Part shown: piece by piece, positions 53,800-63,273 of the stretch | How the letters are laid out: the number at the start of each line of letters is the position of its first letter | Numbering within the stretch: the first letter of the stretch is position 1 | Assembly (NCBI RefSeq): GCF_026151205.1 | Contig: NC_087077.1 | Span: 16,094,983-16,158,982 of the forward strand | Reading direction: 5' to 3' | DNA: 64,000 nt | Source: Bolinopsis microptera | Taxonomy: Eukaryota; Ctenophora; Tentaculata; Lobata; Bolinopsidae | Translations under genes and position numbers: made by a program | The notes under the pieces: generated by a model | What the model was told of the DNA's origin: nothing | The model's input: only the letters and a program-made list of their open reading frames with translations | Database searches by the model: none

Positions 53800-54240
53800 A
53801 ATAATTTCTAAAAATAGTGTACCCTGCTTTCTATTCCTTATTAGATTGTCAAAAATTCCAAATAATCGAGAAAAATATAATAACTGAATCTATTTTGGGG
53901 TTACGTATAGTAGTAATTCTTTTAGAACTACAGAATTTAGTTCTTGAGTTAGATCTAAGATCTATTATGATCTAACTTTGATAACAGTCAGACTCTCGCA
54001 TTGGAAGATTTTAAGCCAACCATATCTTAATAAGAAATAATTAGTATATCTCTGAAGTTAGATTTCGATGGAAAATGTTGACTTTACATTTTGAAGATTC
54101 TATGCTTTAAGCTTTAGTTATCAAACTACTGAAGATTCAAAAAGTCATTCAGTATGCGCTCATTTATTGACGACAGAACATCTGCCATGTGAAATTAGCA
54201 CAATTGATATTCAATTTCTCATAAGTTCGTGGTCGGTATA
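53800..54240 (+). pseudogene. Decayed copy of the 52-kb secreted-protein unit
   Basis: TTCCCAGCAATAATTTCTAA, AAAAATTCCAAATAA, TGGAAAATG..CTATGCTTTAAGCTTTA and CGACAGAACATCTGCCAT match 52215-52470 in order. Stops and indels interrupt the frame, and an insertion of about 150 bp lies near 53880-54040. It ends at the motif variant GTTCGTGGTCGG. Confidence 0.6.
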
Positions 54241-54452
54241 CCATACTTGACACACGTTGCATTTCTCTTTTCGCCGGAAAAGGGAAACGCAACGTTTATC
54301 AAGTACTCTTCTGACAGATTACAAAAATGACACCATCTCCCTTTAACCAAGTAATGACTTCAATTCCATGTATGAAACTAATTTTATCCATCAACCTAAA
54401 CAGTGTATTAGCACTGCATCATGTGGAAATCGAAGCAAAGTCCTAAATTTCC

Positions 54453-54748
54453 TAACTAGAATAGAAGTTGTCTTCAAGACCCATTTTATATGGTAAAGAT
54501 ATCTAACTATGCAAGTTTAAGAATAGAAGTTGTCTTCAAGCCTCCATCTTATACGGTAAAGTTATCGAACTATGTAAGTTTATGACTAGAAGTTGTCTTC
54601 AACAGTTCAAGCTCCATCATATACGGTAAAGATATCAAACTATGGAAGTTTAAGAATAGAAGTTGTCTTCAAGCCCCATCTTATATGGTAAAGATGTCAA
54701 ACTATGTAAGTTTAAGAATAGAAGTTGTCTTCAAACCACCATCTTATA
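54453..54748 (+). repeat. 63-bp satellite, left part (5 units)
   Basis: The unit reads AGAATAGAAGTTGTCTTCAA, then GCCACCATCTTATATGGTAA, then AGATATCAAACTATG-AAGTTTA. Five diverged units end at CATCTTATA, where an insertion begins. It continues at 56061. Confidence 0.9.
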
Positions 54749-56060
54749 GTAAACAGTAGTTCGCAGTAAACCAATTTGTATTTGCACTGTTTTTTAGCTC
54801 GCTTATCAGTGATCGTTATCAGTGAAAGTGTTACTCGCCACGTCGACTTTCAACAGCGCCGACTGTGTAGCATGGATTTTTCAGTGGACCGGCTCAACGC
54901 GATGGACCATGAGATGACATCAGAATTTCAGAAAATATTCAAGGTTGCCAATGTTTCATGTAGATCTGACTTTACTGAGACCGCTTTAATGAAACTTAAC
55001 AAAAATCCACTCGTCAAAATCATCGGCAGCTTAATGAAATTGGCGGAGAAGAATATTGAACTTTGTAAAAGTGCTGCTGGGAAAATTGATGTCATGAAAT
55101 CGGAGAAAATAGCGGATCAGAAACTAATTATTGAAACTCAACAAGGACAGATGAATTCAGTTCAGGAGACAGTTAAATCAGAAATGAAAAGTTGGACGGA
55201 TGTTGTCAAGAAAAACACTGCTCAGCGTCCTAGCGGGAAACCTTTAACAGAAAACTCTATCAAACAAGCCGTAAGGACTGTAAATGAAGAGAAGAAACGA
55301 TCGAAGTACTTGATGATCTACGGTTGCCATGAAAGTGATAAAGAAGCCGATTTTGAGCTCAACAAAGTTGTCAAGGACATACTTTACGGAACTGACGCTT
55401 TCCCCGTGCTCCGCACTGGTGAGGTCTACAGAATCGGAAGGAAGGAACCGGGTAAGAATAGGCCTATCAAGGTCGAATTTGGTTGTGCCAGTGAGGTAGA
55501 CTTGATTTTGATGCGTGCACGAAACCTCAGAGACAGTGACGTTTTCAAACATGTTTATTTGGGACCGGACAGAACCAAAGAGGAACAGCTTGCGCATAGT
55601 AAACTTGTTAAGGAGATGAAACAGATGATCCAGAAAGACTCAAATAAACATTATTTCATACGCGACAGAAAGATCTGCACGGCTGATAAAACCTTATCAT
55701 CTCAAACGTCCCAAAGCTCCTGATAAGAGTTAATGTATGATGTATGTTGAGTGTTATTTGGTGCTGACTGGAGTTGCCGTGTGTAGATTTACCACTTTTT
55801 ACAATTAATAAATGAACCGCGTTGAAAGCTTATTTAGTGTGTTTTTTTCAGTGCTGAGACTGGTAAATGTTAAAGTAACAGAACCTGAACTGCAACTCAT
55901 ATTTTTATGCTATTTTCTAGTTACGTCGACACACAAGGCTAAATAGTTTTCGGAGGCCTGCTAGAATTTTATTCTCTATGTTTCTCTATAATTTTATATT
56001 GTATGTTTTTTATATTTCGGTACAGACCAGCGCCCATTGGGCGTATTCAATCAATCAATC
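54749..56060 (+). mobile_element. 1,312-bp LINE-type element carrying ORF1 only
   Basis: It splits the 63-bp satellite: the left side ends CATCTTATA and the right side resumes ATATGGTAAAG, implying a 3-bp ATA duplication. It consists of a 123-bp leader, an intact ORF1 (54872-55723), about 300 bp of 3' sequence and an ATTCAATCAATCAATC tail like the CR1/L2-type tails elsewhere in the window. No reverse transcriptase is present, so it must have moved in trans or arose by internal deletion; it is comparable in layout to mammalian HAL1 elements. Confidence 0.75.
54872..55723 (+). CDS. LINE ORF1 protein (coiled coil plus RRM-like nucleic acid-binding domain)
   Basis: ATG at 54872, chosen because the upstream extension to 54776 lacks an ATG; 283 residues, no interruption. 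Residues about 20-110 are heptad-rich and charged (coiled coil). Then KRSKYLMIYGCHESDKEADF begins a domain with VYRIGRKEPGKNRPIKVEFG, LILMRARNLRDS, YLGPDRTKEEQ and HYFIRDRKICT. This is the plan of ORF1 proteins of CR1/L2/L1-type LINEs (RNA-binding RRM-like domain with the RIG..RPI.V.F and LGPDRT signatures). Its role would be binding the element RNA as a trimer-like particle. No zinc knuckle is seen. Confidence 0.8.
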   Translation: MDFSVDRLNAMDHEMTSEFQKIFKVANVSCRSDFTETALMKLNKNPLVKIIGSLMKLAEKNIELCKSAAGKIDVMKSEKIADQKLIIETQQGQMNSVQETVKSEMKSWTDVVKKNTAQRPSGKPLTENSIKQAVRTVNEEKKRSKYLMIYGCHESDKEADFELNKVVKDILYGTDAFPVLRTGEVYRIGRKEPGKNRPIKVEFGCASEVDLILMRARNLRDSDVFKHVYLGPDRTKEEQLAHSKLVKEMKQMIQKDSNKHYFIRDRKICTADKTLSSQTSQSS

Positions 56061-56740
56061 ATATGGTAAAGATATCAAACTATGGAAGTTTAAGAATAGA
56101 AGTTGTCTTCAAGCCCTATCTTATATGGTAAAGATATCAAACTATGGAAGTTTAAGAATAGAAGTTGTCTTCAAGCCTCCATCTTATACGGTAAAGTTAT
56201 CGAACTATTAAAGTTTAAGAATAGAAGTTGTCTTCAAGCTCCCATCTTATATGGTGAAGATATCAAATTATGTAAGTTTAAGACTAGAAGTTGTCTTCAA
56301 GCTCCATCATATACGGTAAAGATATCAAACTATGGAAGTTTAAGAATAGAAGTTGTCTTCAAGCCCTATCTTATATGGTAAAGATATCAAACTATGTAAG
56401 TTTAAGAATAGAAGTTGTCTTCAAGCCACCATCTTATATGGTAAAGATATCAAACTATGGAAGTTTAAGAATAGAAGTTGTCTTCAAGCCACCATCTTAT
56501 ATGGTAAAGTTATCAAACTATGGAAGTTTAAGAATAGAAGTTGTCTTCAAGCCACCATCTTATATGGTAAAGATATCAAACTATGGAAGTTTAAGAATAG
56601 AAGTTGTCTTCAAGCCACCATCTTATATGGTAAAGATATCAAACTATGTAAGTTTAAGAATAGAAGTTGTCTTCAAGCCACCATCTTATATGGTAAAGTT
56701 ATCAAACTATGTAAGTTAAAGAATAGAAGTTGTCTGGTCC
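56061..56740 (+). repeat. 63-bp satellite, right part (11 units)
   Basis: Eleven units, the central five nearly identical. Period 62-63 bp; because 63 is a multiple of three, two plus-strand frames stay open for up to 140 codons (21-residue repeats such as LRIEVVFKPPSYMVKISNYG). These frames are repeat artefacts. Confidence 0.95.
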
Positions 56741-56832
56741 TGGAGAATTGCCAGTCTGTCAAAGACTGAAACAAATTTCTTGACTGTGCCTCTCTCAAAT
56801 TATCATTATCGCACATATATGAGTGATTTTTT

Positions 56833-57000
56833 ATTTTAAAACGATGGCGGGTTTGAGCCAAGTTCATGTCATTTCATTTTTGATTTTAAAACGATGGCGG
56901 GTTTGAGCCACGAAATTTCAATTTAATATTAAAATGGAAAATGATTTGACATCGGTTTTTTTCTTGAATCGATTTTAAAACGATGGCGGGCCTGAGCCAC
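56833..57000 (+). promoter_or_regulatory. Three copies of TTTTAAAACGATGGCGGG
   Basis: GATTTTAAAACGATGGCGGG followed by TTGAGCCA or CTGAGCCA occurs at about 56832, 56881 and 56970; an ACGATGGCGGG without the flank is at 57869. The ATGGCGG core resembles the YY1 consensus (AAGATGGCGGC). It may be a regulatory cluster or just a short repeat. Confidence 0.45.
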
Positions 57001-57512
57001 CATAGATATGTTCTGAGGCTACGGTTTACATCTTCTACTATAACAACAACTTCTTTAGCTATAACCATTTAGGTATTGCTAATAATGACTAAGTGTCTTA
57101 GTGGTGACAGAGAGCCACCATAATATGAATACTCTTATAACAAATAAAGTTTGCTAGGTATGATAATTACCAAGTGGCTAAAAATAAGGACATAAATCGG
57201 ATATCGAAGCCGGATCATATCCGACTATTACCACTGATACCTGCATTCCTTGTTGTGATTCATGTTTCTCTCCTTTTTTATTGAAATCTTTCAAATCAGT
57301 CAATTACATACAAGTTTACACAATGAATTAGTTAAATATAATATTGTCATCTAAGCATGGATTGTCAAAGTTGAAATTGTCTCGGACAAAATGTATGTAA
57401 CCAAAGGACCTGAGGGTCACCAAAACACAGATATTGAGTGCAAATGCAGCTCCTGCACAAGCATGGACCCTTATAAGCTTCTACTCTGACAATCTTTGTA
57501 GAGCAACTAATT
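57001..57512. other. No supported gene
   Basis: AT-rich, nothing recognised. Confidence 0.45.
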
Positions 57513-57600
57513 AGCAGTTTAAGCAACGAGGTTCCCTTATAAAAACTAGTATTTAGCAGTTTAAGCAACGAGGTTCCCTTATAAAAACTAGTAATTAGCA
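57513..57600 (+). repeat. Two-copy 49-bp tandem repeat
   Basis: TAGCAGTTTAAGCAACGAGG then TTCCCTTATAAAAACTAGTA, twice with one difference. Related to the AAGCTACGAGGTCCCCTAAT hairpins at 59754 and 61327. Confidence 0.9.
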
Positions 57601-57741
57601 GTTTCTCCAAGATTACTGTCTAAGTTTACTTAGATTGTGAAGTTGACGTCACGATGTAATACTTATATCATTTAAAGTAAAGACTCTCAAATTGTTTTGT
57701 TGTCTCACACACGTCAATGGTAACAATTATTTCAATATCTC

Positions 57742-57780
57742 AGTAAAGGACGTCAAAGTATGACTATGACGTCCTTTACT
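57742..57780. repeat. 13-bp stem hairpin
   Basis: AGTAAAGGACGTC (57742-57754) pairs perfectly with GACGTCCTTTACT (57768-57780); loop 13 nt. Confidence 0.9.
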
Positions 57781-58367
57781 CATAACTTTTACACGGATAT
57801 TTTTTGAAGCTCATTCATTATAAGATTTTTGGGAATGGTGTTATCTAGTCTACCTCAAGATGAGCTGTACGATGGCGGGATCAAGCATTCGACTATCTAG
57901 TTAGTAGCTTTATTTAAGAAAAAAGTGATCAGAACACGGTCTAGTTAAACTATTACTAAGAAAAAAATGTCATGGTGAGCAATTTTCGTAAAAATATCGA
58001 TTTTTTCAGAAAATTTGCAGCTAATTGCAAATTATTTTCATTTTGTTAAGAACCAAATGACATGAAAATTATTTGTGGCTGTCCCGAAGTATTTTCTAGC
58101 CTTAAAACTTTAAAAGCCCCCTTTGAGTTTGAGTACCTAACACACATGTTTCTTTGTTATCAATTTTGCATACATGTGTATAATGTACGTGTATACCATT
58201 GTTTCTACATGTCCATTTAAAATAATTGCAGATCAGAGGAGGCTTGCGGAATTGAAGGACAAAAGTCTTACACAAACATATAATGTGCTTAAAATGTACA
58301 CTCAAAATGCACAGACAATGATAACAATGACAAATTCCTAAGATGCGCAACAGTCATCAATTTTTAA
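57781..58367. other. No supported gene
   Basis: AT-rich, nothing recognised. Confidence 0.4.
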
Positions 58368-59345
58368 AAGAATAGACTCCCTAGACCGTGCGTGTAATAT
58401 ATCAATTGTCTTTGATAGTGTTTTCGATGTTGTAATTTTATACATACCATTTGTAGATCAATTGAGTGGTAAATAAATAGTGTTTTTAGTTTTACCTATC
58501 TATTCAATCAGGTTTTAACGGTTCCTACTTCATTTCTGATGGTTAGTTGTGCTATATTCTTACTCACTGGTTCTGAACTTAGTTAATTATATCATTTTAA
58601 AAATTTCAATCTTGCAATACACATGGGTATAGCAATGACCCCCAAAAAGTCCTCTAAATTGTGGCACAGATCGGTCGGGTTCAGGTATTTGGGCACAGAA
58701 TCCTCCCCATTCTAAGAAACGACATGTTGCACTGACATATGTTCATTATATGCAAGCCTCTTGATTTATAACAAGACTACAAGAGCTTCCACAGTTTATT
58801 TTTTAATTGATTAAAACTCTTACCTCTCATAAACGCCAAGTTTTAATATTTCCCCATCATGACATCAAAGCAGCGTCAACTTAAAGTCGTCAAGTTGTTT
58901 GACGTGATCTGTATACCAAACTGTCACTCGAAGTAGCCACGTCAAATTTCAATCTAAACCCTGATATGATGCTTGGTTAATAATAGGCATACTGCACTAT
59001 TAAATACATTTTATTTCCCGTGCCCAAACTGACACTTGCATGCGTCATGAGTCAGGCGAATCACTTTCCAACTGACAGTTCAAGAGATCGTTCATACAGT
59101 ATTACGTAAAACACAGCTTAGGAAGGACTGGAAGGACTGGAATCCTTAATCACGGTTATCGTCTTCATATAATATTTGTCTAAGAGGAAAATTGTAAGAT
59201 CGTGGAAGTAGAACACTCTCAAATATATTTACATCATCTCCGATTATCAATAATCTACAAGTATTTGCGGAGTGATCAAATAAATATACGAAACGTGTGA
59301 CATTGACAAAATTATGTTATCAATTTCAAACACAAGGAAATATTT

Positions 59346-59618
59346 TCAAAACATTGTTTTTATGATTTTCCCGTATTCTCTAATTAGGCCGAAGTCACAC
59401 TGAAAATTGTTGTTGAATGTTGCATCCACCATTTTTTCAGGTAAATAAGATAAAACATCTATAGTAGGGCCTGTCGTGATATTGTGGATCAAATTAGTTT
59501 CACCGAGATCCAGGCAGTACTCATCATTATTGCAGCCTCTAAGTATCGTCATCACCATGTGAATATTACAGTGATTCAATAACATTTTGTTAAAGACCTG
59601 CTTTACACACCTGTTCAT
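59346..59618 (-). CDS. Unknown 90-residue ORF, copy 1
   Basis: ATG at 59618, stop at 59346. Sequence blocks: MNRCVKQVFNKMLLNHCNIH, MVMTILRGCNNDEYCLDLGE, TNLIHNITTGPTIDVLSYLP and IREYGKIIKTMF. It has four cysteines in the first 35 residues, mixed alpha/beta character and no signal peptide. The reading frame is perfectly conserved in the second unit. It may be the last exon of a larger gene, but no upstream exon was identified. No family recognised. Confidence 0.4.
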   Translation of the reverse strand: MNRCVKQVFNKMLLNHCNIHMVMTILRGCNNDEYCLDLGETNLIHNITTGPTIDVLSYLPEKMVDATFNNNFQCDFGLIREYGKIIKTMF

Positions 59619-59753
59619 AACTTCACGGTCAAATTTAATTATTAGTATTAATTATTATCTCCCAGCTATAATAATGAGTGTTGAGTCTAAAGATCATCAT
59701 CAGCTGGTGACCATGTAAAAGTTAAATTAACAGTACACAGTTACACCCAGCAG

Positions 59754-59800
59754 TTAAGCTACGAGGTCCCCTAATAAGAACTATAGTTCTCGTAGCTTAA
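59754..59800. repeat. 12-bp stem hairpin, copy 1
   Basis: TTAAGCTACGAG (59754-59765) pairs with CTCGTAGCTTAA (59789-59800). The loop end includes a second palindrome AGAACTATAGTTCT that overlaps the right arm by two bases. Confidence 0.9.
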
Positions 59801-60918
59801 AATTAATTATAGATAATAGAAAAAGCTCCGTGCAGTAGTTGTGTGTGGTCCGGACAAAGGGGTTGTTTTTAGTGCTATAGCTTGTGTTGTTGCGTGTGTT
59901 GCTGTGTGTAACTATAGTGATATAAGTGTAAAGAATAGACTCCCTAGACCGTGCGTGTAATATATCAATTGTCTTTGATAGTGTTTTCGATGTTGTAATT
60001 TTATACATACCATTTGTTATTTGTAGATCAATTGGGTGGTAAATAAATAGTGTTTTTAGTTTTACCTATCTATTCAATCAGGTTTTAACGGTTCCTACTT
60101 CATTTCTGATGGTTAGTTGTGCTATATTCTTACTCACTGGTTCTGAACTTAGTTAATTATATCATTTTAAAAATTTCAATCTTGCAATACACATGGGTAT
60201 AGCAATGACCCCCAAAAAGTCCTCTAAATTGTGGCACAGATCGGTCGGGTTCAGGTATTTGGGCACAGAATCCTCCCCATTCTAAGAAACGACATGTTGC
60301 ACTGACATATGTTCATTATATGCAAGCCTCTTGATTTATAACAAGACTACAAGATCTTCCACAGTTTATTTTTTAATTGATTAAAACTCTTACCTCTCAT
60401 AAACGCCAAGTTTTATTATTTCCCCATCATGACATCGAAGCAGCGTCAACTTAAAGTCGTCAAGTTGTTTGACGTGCAATCTGTATACCAAACTGTCACT
60501 CGAAGTAGCCAACGTCAAATTTTAATCTTAACCCTGATATTATGCTTGGTTAATAATAGGTATGCTGCACTATTAAATACATTTTATTTCCCGTGCCCAA
60601 ACTGACACTTGCATGCGTCATGAGTCAGGCGAATCACTTTCCAACTGACAGTTCAAGAGATCGTTCATACAGTATTACGTAAAACACAGCTTAGGAAGGA
60701 CTGGAAGGACTGGAATCCTTAATCACGGTTATCGTCTTCATATAATATTTGTCTAAGAGGAAAATTGTAAGATCGTGGAAGTAGAACACTCTCAAATATA
60801 TTTACATCATCTCCGATTATCAATAATCTACAAGTATTTGCGGAGTGATCAAATAAATATACGAAACGTGTGACATTGACAAAATTATGTTATCAATTTC
60901 AAACACAAGGAAATATTT

Positions 60919-61191
60919 TCAAAACATTGTTTTTATGATTTTCCCGTATTCTCTAATTAGGCCGAAGTCACACTGAAAATTGTTGTTGAATGTTGCATCC
61001 ACCATTTTTTCAGGTAAATAAGATAAAACATCTATAGTAGGGCCTGTCGTGATATTGTGGATCAAATTAGTTTCACCGAGATCCAGGCAGTACTCATCAT
61101 TATTGCAGCCTCTAAGTATCGTCATCACCATGTGAATATTACAGTGATTCAATAACATTTTGTTAAAGACCTGCTTTACACACCTGTTCAT
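60919..61191 (-). CDS. Unknown 90-residue ORF, copy 2
   Basis: Translates identically to copy 1 at 59346-59618. Identity of both copies reflects the young duplication and does not by itself show selection. Confidence 0.4.
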   Translation of the reverse strand: MNRCVKQVFNKMLLNHCNIHMVMTILRGCNNDEYCLDLGETNLIHNITTGPTIDVLSYLPEKMVDATFNNNFQCDFGLIREYGKIIKTMF

Positions 61192-61326
61192 AACTTCACG
61201 GTCAAATTTAATTATTAGTATTAATTATTATCTCCCAGCTATAATAATGAGTGTTGAGTCTAAAGATCATCATCAGCTGGTGACCATGTAAAAGTTAAAT
61301 TAACAGTACACAGTTACACCCAGCAG

Positions 61327-61373
61327 TTAAGCTACGAGGTCCCCTAATAAGAACTATAGTTCTCGTAGCTTAA
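61327..61373. repeat. 12-bp stem hairpin, copy 2
   Basis: Same as 59754-59800, in unit 2 of the duplication. Confidence 0.9.
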
Positions 61374-61505
61374 AATTAATTATAGATAATAGAAAAAGCT
61401 CCGTGCAGTAGTTGTGTGTGGTCCGGACAAAGGGGTTGTTTTTAGTGCTATAGCTTGTGTTGTTGCGTGTGTTGCTGTGTGTAACTATAGTGATATAAGT
61501 GTAAT

Positions 61506-62354
61506 TATAGTGATCTGCACGTGTGCAGTGGGGCGGCTAAATTACCAGCTAGTGCTGTTTGGTTGCGTGAACAACATTGTTTTTTGAAATGTAGTAGAGT
61601 GCAATATTACTAGTGGAAGTGCTGGAACTACGAGACACAACGAATTTTTAAGATGTACTTGTAGTGCTCGCTAGTCATTTATGGTAGGTAATATTTGATT
61701 TTCTTCAAACTTGATCAGTTTAATTCCCCAACATATTCGTTTAACTATCTCATTTCATTGTTAAACTTGTTAAACACTTTACATTAAGGGGACATATACA
61801 AAAAGCTTTTATGTCCTGAACATGCTGTTAACTTCATATTAAGAAAGTATACATCAAAACAATAAGATTTGATACATTAAAAAATATTTTTGAGGACCCG
61901 TCTGTCACTGTTAGTGTTATACCGATATTTCAATCGTTTTTAACGTTTTTTGACTGATTTTTTGACTGAACATTACTTAAAATCCGTACAAGAAGCCATT
62001 GAAAGGATTATATATTTGAACGATAAATGACGATGTTACAGACCAAACAAGGTCGAAAAAAGAAAAATTGAAATGTTTGCCTACTTCTTAAGTTGTACAT
62101 TTCACCAATCACCCGGGTCAGCAGATATCGCTTCGAAAAATCTTTGTGAGTGTAGCTGATGATCATATCAAACTTTTTGGAGTAGGATTTCACTCAGATT
62201 TGAGGTTTAAGCTATGAAATGTGGCCTCAAACGACTTAGTAAAATTCATCGTAAAAAAGGGGCAAAAAAGGCAGATTATAGGCTTAAAATGCCTATAACT
62301 CAAAAAGTATCAGCTTTTTTGAAATAATTTTTACAGAATCGTAATCAGCTTGGT
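61506..62354. other. No supported gene
   Basis: AT-rich, nothing recognised. Confidence 0.45.
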
Positions 62355-62672
62355 AAGACGAATCTTTTAGTGACAAATTTATAATACTTGAAGACCCTTG
62401 TGTTCGAGCTAGAAAATTATTTAAGACTACCTTACAAGACATATTTATGTGGATCATAATCAGCGGGGATCGAAATTATGGGGGAACGAAAATATGGGGA
62501 TTTTTTTCAGAAATACAGTAATGCAGTACGAAATTTCAGAAATTCAGTACGAAAATATGGGGATTTTTTCCCATTTTTTCCAAAAATCCTCAAATTTCGT
62601 ACCATATAAATATGTCTCGTGAGGTATTTGTCTTCTAAAAGCACTAATTTAGTACTAAAAGATTCGTCTTTG
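62355..62672. mobile_element. Imperfect inverted-repeat element
   Basis: AAGACGAATCTTTTAGT (62357) is inverted at the right end (ACTAAAAGATTCGTCTT), and AGACATATTTATGTGG is inverted as CCATATAAATATGTCT. The centre has repeats of GAAAATATGGGGATTTTTT and CAGTACGAAA. Probably a decayed hairpin MITE. Confidence 0.6.
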
Positions 62673-63273
62673 TTGGCCTTATGTTAACATAACTTTGACA
62701 GCAATTTAGTTTCAAGTTCAACCATGAATATCATAATTATTTAATGAGTTAACATATTTCAAATATCCGATTAATTTAAAATAATTTGAATATTTTCCAA
62801 TAACCTTTTATTGCTGCGTTTTGCGATATTATTCTAAGTTGATACAAAATATATGATCATCGTTCCACAAAAATGTACACCGCTTGGAAATTTGCTCATG
62901 GAATGAGGCAACTATGTGAATATTAAAGGTGAGTAGAAGTTAACACACAGCCTCTATTGTAATTAGTTGTCTCTATCTATTGTCTGTCTTGTTAAATATT
63001 GTTTTATACCCTGATGAGCTGTCTTGTGCGTGTTTTATTGACTCGTTATCTTTTTGATTGATTATTGAGAGCGTGCAAAAAAAGTTCAGCATTTTTTCTG
63101 TCATGTGATCCAGTTGACTTTCAATGACCACATGATTCCATAACTGACGACCATTTAGTTTCCTTATCTCGTAGAGTAACTAGTGTACACTGTTACTCAT
63201 CGGTAGAGTACCAAGAGGTTTGTGATTGTTTTGAAAAGTTGCTAAACTCATATATTGACATGGTCAGGGACTA
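62673..63273. other. No supported gene
   Basis: AT-rich, nothing recognised. Confidence 0.4.

Larger units (their letters stand above)
58368..61505 (+). repeat. Recent tandem duplication, about 1.57-kb units
   Basis: Unit 1 (58368-59930) and unit 2 (59931-61505) are nearly identical, with a few substitutions and small indels (for example an extra 8 bp near 60018). Each unit contains the same 90-residue minus-strand ORF (offset 1,573 bp) and the same hairpin. Low divergence indicates a young event or an assembly duplication. Confidence 0.95.

Noticed and set aside
56103-56769. Overlapping ORFs of 92-142 codons in two frames
   Set aside because: They arise because the 63-bp satellite unit is a multiple of three without stops in two frames; sequence is purely repeat-derived.
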